64,000 bases of DNA, taken from the NCBI RefSeq assembly GCF_028389875.1, contig NC_084665.1, positions 5,353,001-5,417,000 of the forward strand, read 5' to 3'. Positions 34,701 through 47,600 of this stretch are shown piece after piece. The first letter of the stretch is position 1; every line of letters starts with the position of its first letter. A model generated the notes under the pieces. It saw only the letters and a list, made by a program, of their open reading frames with translations. It searched no databases and was not told where the DNA came from. The position numbers and the translations under genes are program-made. Source of the DNA: Rhea pennata. Its lineage: Eukaryota; Chordata; Aves; Rheiformes; Rheidae.

Positions 34701-37700
34701 GCCCACAAGTCGGGTCAGTCAGGCAAAGTTGAGGGTGTTCTGTGTTTCCCTGGAGGTTGAAGCAGCTTGTGGAACTGATTTGTGCTCTTGTTTCTTTTGC
34801 CTGTTTTGCTTTAGGCTCTATAATGGGAGGCTGGGGGATAGACTGGGGCAACATGGTAGCATGTTTCTACAGAAGTTAATTCTTTGTCCAGTAGATGGAA
34901 TTGTCACTTGATTGTATTCACAATAACTTGGTTTGCAGAAAAATTACAGCCTTGCACAGTGAATATCTTTTTCCACATATCCTGTACTTACAGTGGTTTG
35001 GAAGCAGGTATTACTTAAAGTAGGCAGAAGTGCTTTATTGCTTTGTCCAAGTGAACGCTTAGCTTATCAGCTACCTACATGACCACTATGCTATGGGCCT
35101 CTTTTGCTGACCATTTTCATGTGTCTTTGAGCACCAGGTGTAGCTAGCTACTTGTAATGACTGAGAATTACCTTGTGGTTATGAGTGTATGTAAAATGTT
35201 TCATTGAGTCCAGTGTGACAAGCTGTCTAGGCCACCCTAAAGATGCTGCATGGGAAAATTTGTTGTCTCCCACTGGTACTTTGTGCTGAAGATAGTAACC
35301 GTCGTGGTCCTCAATACTGGTCTTGCTTCAACAGTGCTGCCTGGCTGGCATGCTAGGAAAATACTCTTGTGAGGAGATAATGTTTGATGACACATACTCG
35401 AGTGTGAACTGGTCAGCATTCCCAGTTCACCTGATTCAGACTGAGCATAGGCACCTGAGTGGAAGCATTTGGTTAAAGATTGATGGTGTCCTATAGTCTT
35501 TGTCATGTAAGAACATGAATCAGCTCATGAATAGATAATAAAAATTAAACAGCTGGCATTGTTTCCTGATTCATGCTGCTGAATTCAATCATAGTCACTT
35601 GACTGTTCCCATAGTATTTATATAAATGATAAAGTTCGTATCTTATGTTGTAGTTGAGAGTGGAATGGACTGGACCTTGCAGTTTATTTCTGGCCACCAT
35701 TCCAGGAACTTGTGGCTGGAAGTCACTCAGTGTTCTGATTCAAGGTAAATGGCAGCTGTCAGAATAGGAATTATCAAAACTTCTTACTCTGTCCCCTTTT
35801 CCCATTCTTGTTGGGAAGAGGGTTTGTTCGGTTCACGCTTGGGTTGCAGTATTTCTGTGTTCACCGGCAGTGTTGTAGAAGAACTCTGTGCATCATGCTG
35901 GCTCAAAAGCTCTTGGTTTGATCTTCCTTGATGTTAGCTATACAGTTATGTCAACCAGATGTTTTTTCTGTGCTGACTCTGTTTGCAGCAGCTTAATTGA
36001 ATGAACATGTCAGAAAGGGGTGGGGGGAAGCACTCCTTTTGGGAGAAGGCTTTTAATTTTACCGGAGTACTTAGGTGAGAGAGGTGCTGGTCTGGCTCTG
36101 CTAGTTAGGGTGGGCATGTGTTCGTGGGAGCAATTGCACGGTCTAATTGACAAAGTTAAACAGGTTCCTGATGCAGGCAAGCTTTTGCTGATAGAGTGCT
36201 TTTTGCCAAGCCTGTTAGTTTACATTTTCAGTGTTCAAGGAGATAGCGTGGCTATTCAGGCAAAAGAACCTCTGTCACTAAATGCTGCATTTCTGTTTGT
36301 GGTTCTGTAATGTTAGCTATAGTGGCTGAGGCTCTGTGTTGTAGACAAGCCTGAAGTGTAGCATACGGATGAACAGCAAGATCCCATAAGAAGAAATTGA
36401 AGTTAGATAAACTGTAATAGATCTGCAGTATTTTTTATTATTAGGATAGTTGATAATAGAAGTAGCCTACTAGAGGGGACTGTGCTTTGTGTATTGGCTG
36501 ATTTTTATTTTTCTTTTTTTAAAGCAAATTAGATGCATCAAAAGCTTCCTGAAAGCTTGCAAGATATGTGATTGGAGTAAACTTGAATAAGGGTCTTTAG
36601 ATGAGAGTTTACTGGAGATAGGACTCAGAATCTGCTTAGCCAAAATTTCCTTTAAATAGACCATGATAAATGGATTATTGCTTCCACTGCCAATTGTTTC
36701 ATCTTTTTGGATGTACTTAGCCAGTTGTCTTTCCAAGTATGTAATATTTCTGTAATTATGTAACATTTTAAAATACTTTTTAAGTGAGCTGGGGTAGCTC
36801 ACTTCATGGGCAAGATCAAGAATAGAAATCAAATCTGAAGAGATTGACTTGCTTTCTTTTTAAGAGCAATATAAGCTTTGCCATTAACAATGGTGGAGCT
36901 CGAGGCCTTTAAGAGTGTTCTGGAGGCATGGTGAAAGTAAACTTTGATCTGATTCAAGAGTCTCCCCCTGACCTGCTTGCCTTTTCAATGCTCCTGCTTA
37001 ATTTTCTGACTGCTGTCTAATCTAGTTCTGCAAAAATAATAAAGGAATGAGAAAGACTTAGTTGGTAAAACTGAGAGGGTAATAATATCCAGTGCGAGAG
37101 GTAGAGAATGGAGTAGTGAGCGACTGGGAGCAGCAGCTGTTAAGACAGTTTCTCCTGAATTTCTGCCAGGTTGTCCTGACAGACCTCCATCTGAGAGCAG
37201 GAGTGGTGGCAGACAGCTGAGGGTGCTAATCCCTTAACCTGGGTCAGCAGCATCTGGGAGGACTCTTTCTTAATTATACTTTGGGTTGGAGCAGTTGAAC
37301 TGGCATCTCTGGTTTAGATCCAGCTTAAGAGACTTCCATCCAGCTGGTTGCCTTTGCCTGAGAAGTGATCAGCAACCCTCAAGTCCATTGGGATACTGTG
37401 GGACATTAAACTGGTGGCAAAAGTAGGATTAGGAATATATGAGTTTATCAGTCCTTTTCTTGTGTTAAGATCATACCAGTTGTAAATCCCTTCAGGAGTG
37501 TTATACTTTCCTCTGCTCTGAGTTGCCTCTGCTTTTAAAGATCACAAGTAGTAATAAATAGTAAAGTCTTTATTTTAAAATTTTGTGAACTTGAGTACTT
37601 CATCTATGTTTTCTTTGTTCTAAGAAAAAATTTTCATGTTAAATGATACAAATGGTCTCTGAAGAACTCCTGAGAAATCTCAAGGCTTCTCCTCAGTATT

Positions 37701-40700
37701 AATACGTATACTGCAAGTTTGTCTGATGCTACCTTGATACCCTTTCCACTAATCTGAAGCAGTTACATTTCACTACAATATTTTTTTACAAGAATAAATA
37801 TTGCCTTAATAGTGGTTTAACACAAAGTTCAACTGGGAAAATAAGTAATGTTTCTTTTTGTCCTATCATGCAGCTGAAGTATTTTTTTGTTATGAGGTTA
37901 GAGGAAAAAATCTGAAATGCGTTACACATGGAGGCTTACTATCAAGTAATTCACTTCCTTTTAAAGAACTTGTTGCTCATTTTCCTTCTGTAATGCACCT
38001 CTTGGGATAAACTGCTAATTCTAAAAATATGTCAATTCCACTATTTCCCACTAGTATTTTTTTCTTCGTTTGGCTGTAGTTTGCTTTTTCCCTGAGCTAC
38101 TTAAAGTACTGAGGAATGCTTAAAATGGAAGAAAATACATGCATCTAGGTATTTGAGTTTGTGTAATGGATCACTGCTGTATTTTAATGGCTAATGGAAG
38201 ATTACTTTAAACTTTGTAAAGCAATGGAGAGTGTGGCAACCTCAACACTTAGTTAGTATCTCAAGTAGGATATGTTCTTTCTGTTATATGCCTCATCTCC
38301 AGTAGACCAGTGCTTTATATTTGAGTTCAGAAAAGAGAATGTAACATGCTACTAATGATGTCAAACCCTTACTTCTGACTGAAACAGGAAGATTTCCTCA
38401 TATAGAGGAAACTGTTATTCACTATTCTCACTATTTCCATGTTCATAATCAAACTTTTGGTAATTCAGTTCTAGTTTTTACCCAGAAAATGTTTTCAGCT
38501 TATTCTTGCAGTGGAAGTAGGTTTTATGTAATCAGTGTTGTTTGTGGGTCATTGAAGAAAGATTTTTAACATCGATAATGAGGACCAGAAGTTGAATAGA
38601 TAGAAGGAAGAAGATCGCAGTCAAAAAAAACTGTAAGATGTGTCATCTTGTTAACACACAACTTTAACACCTGCTATTTGCATGAGTGGAAGTTTGCAGG
38701 GGGGATTTGTTTAATGTACCTTCAGCAAGGGCCTGGGAGAGATTCAGGTCAAATTCCCTGAAATTTGTAGGGACAGTCAGTAAAGATTGCTTCTAAACAG
38801 GAAAATAAGATCAAAAAATCATTCTTACTCAGATATGTAGTGCAGAGAATCAGAAGGCTGCAAAGTAGGCCCTTAGGTGTTTTGTTAGTTCTTTTTCCTT
38901 TCTCATGTGATAACATTTAAGCAAATTTGTGATGGTGGTGCTGACACTTTAGGTAAGGATTGCACTTCAGGTCCAATTTGCTATCCCTCCCTCTCTTAAA
39001 TAGTGAGCAGTTATGTAACTGTGCACTTCACGCTCTGGGGTTGGCAGAGCCAGTCAATGTAAGCTCTGTTGTCGTGTGTATTAGTCTGAAGCCAGTTATC
39101 ACTCCTTTCTGCTCTGGCTTTCATGGTGCAGTTGCCTCCTTTTGATTCCTGTGGTAGGAGGAATCATCATACTAGGTCTTTGATCTTTTTTTAATATGGT
39201 AATTACTACACTACTGATAGTCCACGTCAGTTATTTTAGCATTCATTTGGTGCTGTATGTGATAGATGTAAAATACCTTTAGGATAGAACTTTCCCTTTT
39301 GGTGCAACATGAACTGTTGGCAGCTGCTTAAGGTTAAGATGGTATTACTGTTAGTTTTTTTAAAAAATCAATTTTTTGCAGAGGGCAGGAGTTGTTCTGT
39401 GCTGAGGGTAGCTGCGTGTTAAAAAATGAGCAGCATTCTGCTGAGCTGATCAGTCACCTGATAAAGTTGAGGAACTGAACTTGATCTTAAAAACAGATAA
39501 TTGCATGATTAGCTTTATTTTTATGCGTTTTTTTCTTGTAGAGCTGTATATTTGTACATCAGTGTAGCAGCCAGTTTCACTAACTTTGAGGCTCTGTGAG
39601 CAGCAGATGTGAACGCAGTACAGATACTTGTAAATGTCACTGTTAGCTGACAAAGACCATGAGGATGTTGCAATAACATGGAGAGGGGGGTGGGTTGTAA
39701 GTGACTTTGTTATAGCATCTGCTTTAGAATTTCTCCTCCAATATCTATACTGTTTAATTTCTTTTCTCATTTAAATAACTATTCATCTTCGACTGTTTTG
39801 TGAGATACGCACAGTCAGCAAGGGAAATTCCCTTCTATAGAGGGAAAGTGTTACAGGTACTTTTCTTGTAATCTTTCATTTGTGTGACTTTGGAGAGGAG
39901 CTCGTTTAAGTTGGTAGTGTCTGAACAGAAGCAGAGATAGGAGCCTGATCCAGAGGATAAAGGAGGAGTTAACTTTTACCTTACAGCCAGGAGGGATCAA
40001 TTGAGGGGAGAAGGGAAGAGCTTATCCCAATCATAGGCGTATGTAGCAAGTGCCTGATATTTTTCAGTCTCTTAGAGTCCATAGCAGCAAGTATTATAAG
40101 CCTGTCGCTATTATTCTATGGCTATTAATGAGGAGTAATGAGCAATTTATCTGGCCCTTTCATTGATGTTATAGCAGTTTTAAAGGTCCATATAGTTCTT
40201 AGCTTACAAATGAAGCAAGATGGCAAAAGCAGTTTCTTGTCTCCTTGTCTTGCTCTAAACAGATGTCAACTATAGTGTAGCCAGTTTTCTTATTTTGCTC
40301 CCCAAAGCATGTTTTCCAAGGCATGGGTGGGGCTCTGATCTTTCTGTGCCAACATGTTAGACTGGCCTTTAAGATGGGATGGATATGTTTCATCCAGAAT
40401 TCCTGGGAGATCTGGGGGAAGGAGGGGTAAGCCTTCCCATACATAATTACGGAAAACCTCATGGAGATGGAACAGTTCTCCACTACCCTATCCAATGAGG
40501 AGAAAAAAATAAGTTTTTATTTTACTTTGTATGGTGGGGGAGAGGGGTGACACCTATATACAGGGATGTTGGATGGCATCTTAAAAGCCCCAGTTTGGTC
40601 TTAGACTTTTTTTCCTCTTCATTTTAGTAATAGTAAGGAACTCCCAGGTGTTCACAGGTGTGTTGAAGCTGAATTTGCTGACTTTTGGAGGCTGCTAAAG

Positions 40701-41617
40701 AAATGCAAAACAGTATTTAGTTCTTAAAGCAGAAGAGTTGTTTAGTATATGTAAACTAAGGAAGCACGAACAAATGTGAAGCTGGGTGAATAAATTGATA
40801 GTGCAGCTAGTGTGAGTTCTTTAAGTTCAGACTTTACATTTCTCTCTTCAATAGTGTCAGTTGTTTAGAAGTCTATCTTAAGGTGACCAAGGAACTAGTC
40901 ATGTTACAGAACTTTTCTGAGACACGAGCCTGATGATTAGGAAGACAGCACAGTGTTTTCTAATGTGGAGAGGTATTAGGTCTGTTCATAATCTTTGTCA
41001 CAAGTGGAATGGATTATAAAAGTTGATTCACTGCCAGTCAGCATATGCTCAATTCAGTATTTCAGAAGGCATGCCAATCAGATTTACTACAAACATACCC
41101 TTGGAAAGATCACCTTGATTTAATTTTTTTTCAGATGCACAAAGTAGAAATGGTCTGTCTTCTCTGTTTGTTCTTTAAAGACCAATTGCTGTATTTCTAG
41201 CTCTTGGCAGACATTGTCCACAAGTACTTCATGTTCCATTGGGCTTATGCCAAATTTAATGTACTGTGTGTACTGAAAGCATCAAAACCAGGCTTGCTTT
41301 AATTTTAGATTTTACGGCTACCATTATTGATTTTTCTTAAAGCTGTTCCATCCAAACAGCTATCATTTTAATTTCTTTTCCTTGCAGGTTTTGCGAGGAA
41401 TGATCTTGACAGTCCTTATTTGTGTTGCTAGGGACTGTTTATGTGAGAGCTATAGATCAGACCTGCGATGGCTAGACTCTCAATTTGTAGGAGCTAAATC
41501 AGCACACAATTATTTGTGAACTCCTGTCTTTCATACTGATGAATATGCTGTGACTAAGCTTGGCTTTACAGACAAAGTCCATCAAATACCTTCTGGGAAG
41601 CTTGACTCTTGTAAATA
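31769..41617 (+). other. Intron-like AT-rich DNA, no exon supported
   Basis: GC content drops quickly after about 32.1 kb, with frequent T-rich and A-rich runs. A few good acceptor-like sites occur (for example the pyrimidine tract ending TTTTGCTTTAG at 34,815, and TTTCTTTTTAAG at 36,864), but the open segments after them are short and lack good donors. A 120-codon minus-strand frame at 36,470-36,832 has no recognisable domain. It is best read as the first part of a long intron of the gene starting at 31.3 kb. Confidence 0.5.
31928..31941. repeat. C14 homopolymer
   Basis: Poly-C run at the start of the intron, still within the fading CpG island. Confidence 0.92.
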
Positions 41618-41665
41618 TTTGAGACAGGAAGGGACCATTAGGATCAGCTAGTTGTAGTCCCTACA
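41618..41665 (-). mobile_element. Short CR1-like 3' fragment, antisense
   Basis: GACAGGAAGGGACCATTAGG followed by ATCAGCTAGTTGTAGTCC resembles the reverse complement of the conserved CR1 3' end (the GGTCCCTTCC and CTAGATGAT blocks), as in old amniote CR1 subfamilies. It is short and diverged. Confidence 0.4.
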
Positions 41666-43602
41666 GTGCTAAAAACTCTACAAGCTTCCATTATGCAGTG
41701 CATGTACAGTGTATAAATATCTGTAAGACTCTGAACTCTGAATAGACAAAAAGAGGAAAAGATAAGGGAAAGAAATGGAGTGCAAGTAGAAGTTACGGTA
41801 GGTAGACAAAGAGAGGAAGGAAGTGACTAAGAGAAAGAACAGGTATAGTGCAAGCAGCCATTCAGCATGGGATGGATTGTTCATAACACTACAGTCATCA
41901 GGTCTGGTGATCCCTGCCTGACAGCTGTATCTGCTGGCTTCATATTTGGACTGTTCATCTCTTATTTTCAACCCTCGGGGCCAAGTAGCTGTGCATGAGC
42001 ATGATTTCAGGCCAGGTGGCTCATAGCCATAAAAGCAGAGCAGGATTCCCTTCCAGGATGCTGTTGTGGATGAGCATGGTGCTCGAAGGAGCCTGTTTTT
42101 TCCTTCTTCCCCTTCTCTTTTTGCGAGTTCAACTGTCCTCTTTTCATTAAATGTTAGTCTGTTCTGGTTTCTTCTTTGCACTGTCACCTTCTGCTAGTGA
42201 TATTAGAATAAAGTTGCTCAGCTCTTCAAAGATGCACCTAAATGGAGAGTAAAGGAGTCTCTTGATACAGAGAGACTTAAAAATCCTAAGGAGTTCTACA
42301 GTCCCTATTAATAGTGGTTATTGCAATTGAAGTATATGGGAATTTCCAGTTAGCCTTCATTGTAGGCTCAGTGTGGGCTCTGAGTGGTTTTTGTTTGGCC
42401 CAGTTCTTATGTCTAAGGATTGAGCATATCTTTACATCTAATTTCAATTGTCCAGTCTTGGACATAGTTCAGATTTTATTTAGTTTTAAGAATAACGGTA
42501 AGTCTTTGGAAGCATGACTTATGTTTTAATATTCACATAGCATCCCAAAGTCTTCAGAAACTGTATTTTTCTGTCTTCCTCTTGTCTTCCCATCTTAATG
42601 CCTATGTGCTGGAATCTGTTGTGACCTGTTCCATTTCTGCAGCTTATTTGCCATACAGTGCTAGAAGATGCCTTCTCAGCATGCAGTGAAATGACTAGTT
42701 TGCAAGAATTACTAATAGAACAGTTCTTGCAGCTGGATGGTAATACATATTAACATCAGTATATCTCACCAGAAAGTTTTATTATAGCAGCGTGCTAGGG
42801 AATTAACTTGCATTGATGTTGGTGAACAAACTATTCATCATTTTTTTTATTCTGCAAAGTGTTTTGGTAATTATTATTTTGTTGTCCCTTTTCGTAGCAG
42901 GAATTGCTGCTATCATGCTTCAGAACTGAGCAGACTGACAATGCTTGTTTTTTTTGTTTGGTTGTTTTTTTTAACTTTTATTACCTAGCAGAACATAATA
43001 AAATACAAAGGTTGAATAGAAGAGTGAATGTAAAGAAAACAAAATTTACTCCAAACTGAAGAATATAGGTGATTATGCTCCCCTGTTTTTTTCAAAATTA
43101 AGCTGCTTTTAAATGCTGCTAGATAATAGCAAGTAGGTGTTAATTCTATTACTCTTTGTTACTCCATGAATTTCAGAAAAATACAAAAAAAAAAAAAAAT
43201 AAAATAAAAAAAAAAAAAAAAAAACCACATCTGCTACTTGGAAGATGGCCCCAACTGTGTCTTCCTGGTTTCTGCTCAAAGATGCTTGCATGGGACCTAA
43301 TGAATCAAACTAAGGAATTAGATCAGAGTGTGAACCTGGAGACACCATGGTTGTGCAATGCCTTGTGTCACCTGAATGCAGAACCATGGGCAGAACCGCT
43401 GCTTTGGGGGGCAGTGGTATTTTATGCTGCCTTCAGATTGTTTAACGATGGTATGAGATCCTGTTACGGTAGTGGTACAGCTAAGTGCAGGCATTTGTAC
43501 AGCTCACCAGAACAGATGATAAATAATAGTTCTCTGGTGCTGTGCTCCTTTCTTTGCACTCAAACCTGCTGCCTTTGTGCTGGTGGCCAGGTTTGTCGAT
43601 GA
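41666..43602. other. Intron-like DNA, no exon supported
   Basis: A 169-codon minus-strand frame (41,678-42,187) is the longest open frame in the right half, but it has no domain and ends in a low-complexity Leu/Phe/Ser/Tyr-rich stretch. An A-rich segment at 43,177-43,224 is listed separately. Confidence 0.45.
43177..43224. repeat. A-rich low-complexity segment
   Basis: Nearly pure A with a few C and T interruptions. It could be the remnant of a retrotransposed tail, but no source gene is visible upstream. Confidence 0.85.
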
Positions 43603-43725
43603 AATCATAGAATAACATAGTTTGTAAGGCACCTCTGGAGGTCATTTGGTCCAGGCCCATCCCTTCCCCTTCTTCCCCAGTATTAAAAGGAGTTTCAAGC
43701 TCAGTCCGATCATTTCATTCCTTTT
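43603..43725 (-). mobile_element. CR1 3' fragment, antisense
   Basis: AATCATAGAATAACATAG is the reverse complement of the CR1 octamer tail (TTCTATGATTCTAT type). It is followed by GGCACCTCTGGAGGTCATTT then GGTCCAGGCCCATCC, the reverse complement of the CR1 3' UTR. The remainder fades after about 43,725. A typical 5'-truncated insertion. Confidence 0.75.
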
Positions 43726-44303
43726 TGTGTGATCTTGAGTATCGTAAGGCCAGGATGTCTGCTGACGATGCATATCTGTAGTTGTCAATCTTTTGTAAAT
43801 ATAAAACTTATGCTTACCTAGTATAATTACAGAATATAGTTTCCAAGTTTTAGTAGACTATGCTCAAATGAACTGACTGGTAATTGTACTCATCAAATAA
43901 TTTTGGAGAACCGAATACTTGATTTGCTCTGCACTAGAAATATTGATGGAACACAAAGCACATGCTGTGCTGAGATGTATTATTAACAGAAGAATTGCTC
44001 TTCTCAGAGTGTTTTTTCTACTATACACTGAGCCAACATTGATAAATTCATGAGAAACAGTCCTTTGCAGGGGCTGTGACCAACAGGTATCTTTCCCTCC
44101 TCTGCCTCTCCCAGATGACAATTCACAATTGGTGATGCTAGCCATTTGGTGCTAATGTGGTTGGGACTTAACCATATGGTCTTGCTCTCGCTTTTTCTCA
44201 CAGTGTTGAAAAATGTTGTCCTGTCTACACTAGCAGCTAACTGATCTGAACCCATTGTTGACAGCACCACCATCAACAGGTCATTTTCTCACTGTGAGCA
44301 CAG

Positions 44304-44367
44304 CTTTTGATAATGTATCGTAAATCCAAGTGGAAGTGCGGTTACAATCTTGCGGTTCTTGGACCTG
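44304..44367 (+). other. Candidate exon (possible start-codon exon), weak
   Basis: After TTTTCTCACTGTGAGCACAG, a 64-nt segment runs to GGACCTG|GTGAGT (donor GT at 44,368). It holds an ATG at 44,313 with A at -3 and then an open frame MYRKSKWKCGYNLAVLGP, ending in phase 1. Three CpG steps occur in the coding part, in a CpG-poor neighbourhood. It would suit a first coding exon for a gene whose exon 1 is untranslated. I do not recognise the peptide, and splice-like bounded segments of this size arise by chance in 30 kb of intron. Confidence 0.25.
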
Positions 44368-44586
44368 GTGAGTTTACATTTACATGCTTAGAGCAAACGT
44401 TTCTATTTGCATTTGAACTTCTCTCAGTGAAAAAGTTTTAAGTGACATTTGTATCTAAAGGCAATAGCTGTGACTGATGGGTGCACTCTAAGCATCTATT
44501 GTAACTGTCCAATTCGGTGCCTACTTCTAGAATTCCTTTAGAAGTTTTTTACATCTTAATATTTTGGTTGAGATTAGTTGAAGCAT

Positions 44587-44660
44587 GTGTAAAACAATAC
44601 AAATGATATTAGTGATATTAGTGTTGCCATAAGTGTAAAACAATACAAATGATATTAGTG
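44587..44660 (+). repeat. Direct duplication, 28 bp, offset 46 bp
   Basis: The 28-mer that begins GTGTAAAACAATACAAATGA is repeated exactly at 44,587-44,614 and 44,633-44,660. This is a recent local tandem duplication or replication slip. Confidence 0.95.
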
Positions 44661-47600
44661 TTGTCTTGCTTTTATTATCTTTAACTGTATTTATGCAAAC
44701 ATGTAAACCTGTTGTGTTTTAAAATAGGTGGAGAGTGTATTTTAAGTTTTTAAATGGATATATCTCTCTGGCATTGGATATCTCTCTCCAAAAATAACTC
44801 ACAGCTTTTATAAAACCATGTCCGCAAATGAGCTTGGTTAAATATGTTAAAAAGAGATGCCTGTTAAGCTGTACCAAATTGTAATCTCTTATGCCCTAAT
44901 GTAGGATTTCTGCTGCAGGTTGTGTTTCTAGGGGCTGCTGAGCTAGTATAATATTTCACTGTTGCTGAAAGAGATGTCTTGCTCCTCCTTCTCATCTCCC
45001 TGGCCTGTGTAGGCACATGGCCCTGCTCCCTAGATCCAATTTGTGCAGTCCTGTGGCCTTCTTTGCTTCAAATCTGCTGACCAGAATTTTTCTGCGCGCT
45101 GACTCCTCTCACTGATCTGAGAGAAACTAATTGAATTGCAGGAGTTTTCTAAGAGGTGCAAAGAACTGAATCTTAAGTTTTGTCATCAGACTGACTACCT
45201 TTGTTCTAGCCTAGTTGATAGGCATAAAATTCTTCCTTTGCTTTCAGTAGCTTTGTCAGTGAGTCTATCTAGAGCTTGTTCTTTTTTTCTTAGTCCTCTT
45301 GTTCAGAAGTAGCAGCTGCTGTCTCCTCTCATAATTACTTGCTTTCAACCAAAGTAATAATGTTGTGAGAGCCCCAACTTTTCCTTGCTTGGACCAGTTT
45401 TCATATCAACTTGGTGCTGATGAAACTGAGATCACCTCAAACACAATGTATATACGGTTAACACTGAAAAGAGTTTAGGCATGCAACTTTGAACATGTTT
45501 GCAATTTTATTTTAAATCTTGCTGGATTGACGCCAGTAGGCTGGAGATGCTAATCACAGTGTTTTTCCATGATCAAAGATATCACTGCTTCAGTGGCTGC
45601 TATTTTTGTTTAAACTGCCAAAGTCTTAAAATTGCCTATGAGCAGTCAGTATTGGTGATTAACAGCCTGAAGCATTTTAAGTACAGAAAACCCCACTTCA
45701 TCTTATTTTGGATAAGCTGGTTGATTTGAATTCGTTGCATGTTTGTTTTAGTGTCTGAGCAGCTGTGGATTCTATTGTGCCTCTCACTTGCCTGTCAAGT
45801 TTCTATCCTGAGTGAATTTTCATTTCAAAATTACTTAACTGTGCCACTAAATTTCAGGAGGAATCTTGAGATGATAGAATATGGTTTAGAGCTTTAAAGT
45901 ACTGTAGCTGGGAACTTTGTTTTATCTACTGAAGAGTCCCATCTTGCAGTGAATAAGTTTCTACCTAATGAGCTATGATGAGCCAGAGAGATCTTGTAAT
46001 GCTGAAGTGCTTGTCTACAAGCCAGAATAGTCATAACAGATTTTAGTATTAGCAAGAGAGTTGTTGTTCTGTGAAAGGTGTGGAACATGGCTGTTAGCTG
46101 ATGGCTTGAGAGGCTTCATCTCTTTAGACAAACAGTACACAAAAATTAAATAGTATAACAACGTTGTCTCTGGCTGCACTGTAATTATTTTGAATGTCTG
46201 GGGCTTATCCAAAATCAGAACAATGATTTAAATTACACATTCAGCCCAGATCTGCTCTAGTACAGTCTTGCCTAGGTAGGCTGATAGTTATCTTGCTTAA
46301 GCTGGTTAATTTGGTTGCTTTCAGCAGAGCTGAATCCTTACTTGAACCTGCATGATGGAGCTCAGGTATTGGATTTGGTGAGGTGGCACAGTAGAGGAAC
46401 AGAATTCTGACTGTAAATTCCTTCTTCTTGCTAAATAACCCTTTACTTAGGGGGTGTGGGAGGGGGGATTGACAGTACATCTAGAAACAAAGCCTGCTAC
46501 TGATTAGAATTGATCGTCTGTTAAACAGATGAATGAAAAACCTCAGTTTTATTTTTGCAAAATTGTTAAGGCTTAAAACAATTAAAAGAGAGAGAAGTCA
46601 GTTCTTTGCTGCATTGCTGTGCCAGGAAATGATCCTTCCTTGCTGACCAGTTCCTTAGCTGTTCCAGTCATAGTATGATGTAGCTTTTTTAACAATGGCT
46701 TTATTTAGAATTCTTTCAACTAATGGCTTTGGCACACTCTAAAAAGTCACTTAAGGAAGGAGATCCTGTTGCAGTATTCCACTCTGGGCTGAACTTTTAG
46801 GTTGCAAGTACTTTCTAAACTTTAACTTTAAACATATTTGGAGCGTGTTGAGCTTGCAAATAATTACTTATAAAGCTGAAGTTTTGTCAAAGGATGCTGT
46901 CTCCTGTACATAGGAGTTGTTTTAGATTATCGTGCCTTATTAGTAGGAAAGAGATTGCGTGTCACTTCCAGTTCATGGAAGTTTTTCCTGCGATCTTTGA
47001 TTTCTCTTGACCAGCAATTCAGTGGGCATTTTTGATTTTAATGTTTTGATACTCCTTTGTGCTAAGTCTTCTGCTACCTTTACTTAATTTCTAGATTCTA
47101 GTCCTTTGTGTGTACTGTAGGTGAAGATGAGTCTTGGTTTTTTAATGCATACAGCCATAGTTGTATTCTTTGGGGCTGAGAGTTTTAGCCTTTTTTGATC
47201 CAACTTGTATTTTTATGCAGATGTCTGTCAGAAGTCAACATATGGTAATTTGGGGGAAACCCAGACAATTTACATCTATTAGTTTTTAAAAAAATTAAAT
47301 AATGTGAGGATGTTTCAGATGAAAATCAGTTATTGTGACCGTATTGATCTTTTTATTTTGCTGAATGATAGAGGGTGATGTGCAAAAGACAAATCTAGAA
47401 ATAAAAAGAAAGCCAGTAACTCTTTAACTTTTACTCTTTAATGTCTAGCTTGATCCTATCCTTACAATAAGGACCTAGAGCAAGTACATGCACACCTTTA
47501 TTTTCAGTGACTTCTGAAAATCCCCATCCTGTAAGTTACGGACATGCTTAGTGTAACTATTATAAACTGTAAAAATAGTTTTCAGTAGCAAAACTAAGAA

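Noticed and set aside
36470..36930. 120-codon minus frame and a nearby plus-strand segment (36,865-36,930) with ATG in a good Kozak context
   Set aside because: The plus segment has a poor donor (ATG|GTGAAA) and stops right after it. Its GTGGAG...GAGGCCTTTAAGAG sequence resembles a decayed CR1 C-terminal block as much as an exon. The minus frame has no recognisable feature.
41388..41520. Strong acceptor (TTCTTTTCCTTGCAG) followed by 43 open codons on the + strand
   Set aside because: No good donor follows (only TTTAT|GTGAGA and ATTT|GTGAAC), and the product is not recognised. Probably a decoy acceptor.
41678..42187. 169-codon minus-strand open frame in the AT-rich half
   Set aside because: No motif or plausible splice context, and the C-terminal half is low-complexity hydrophobic. 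Frames of this size are expected occasionally in 32 kb.
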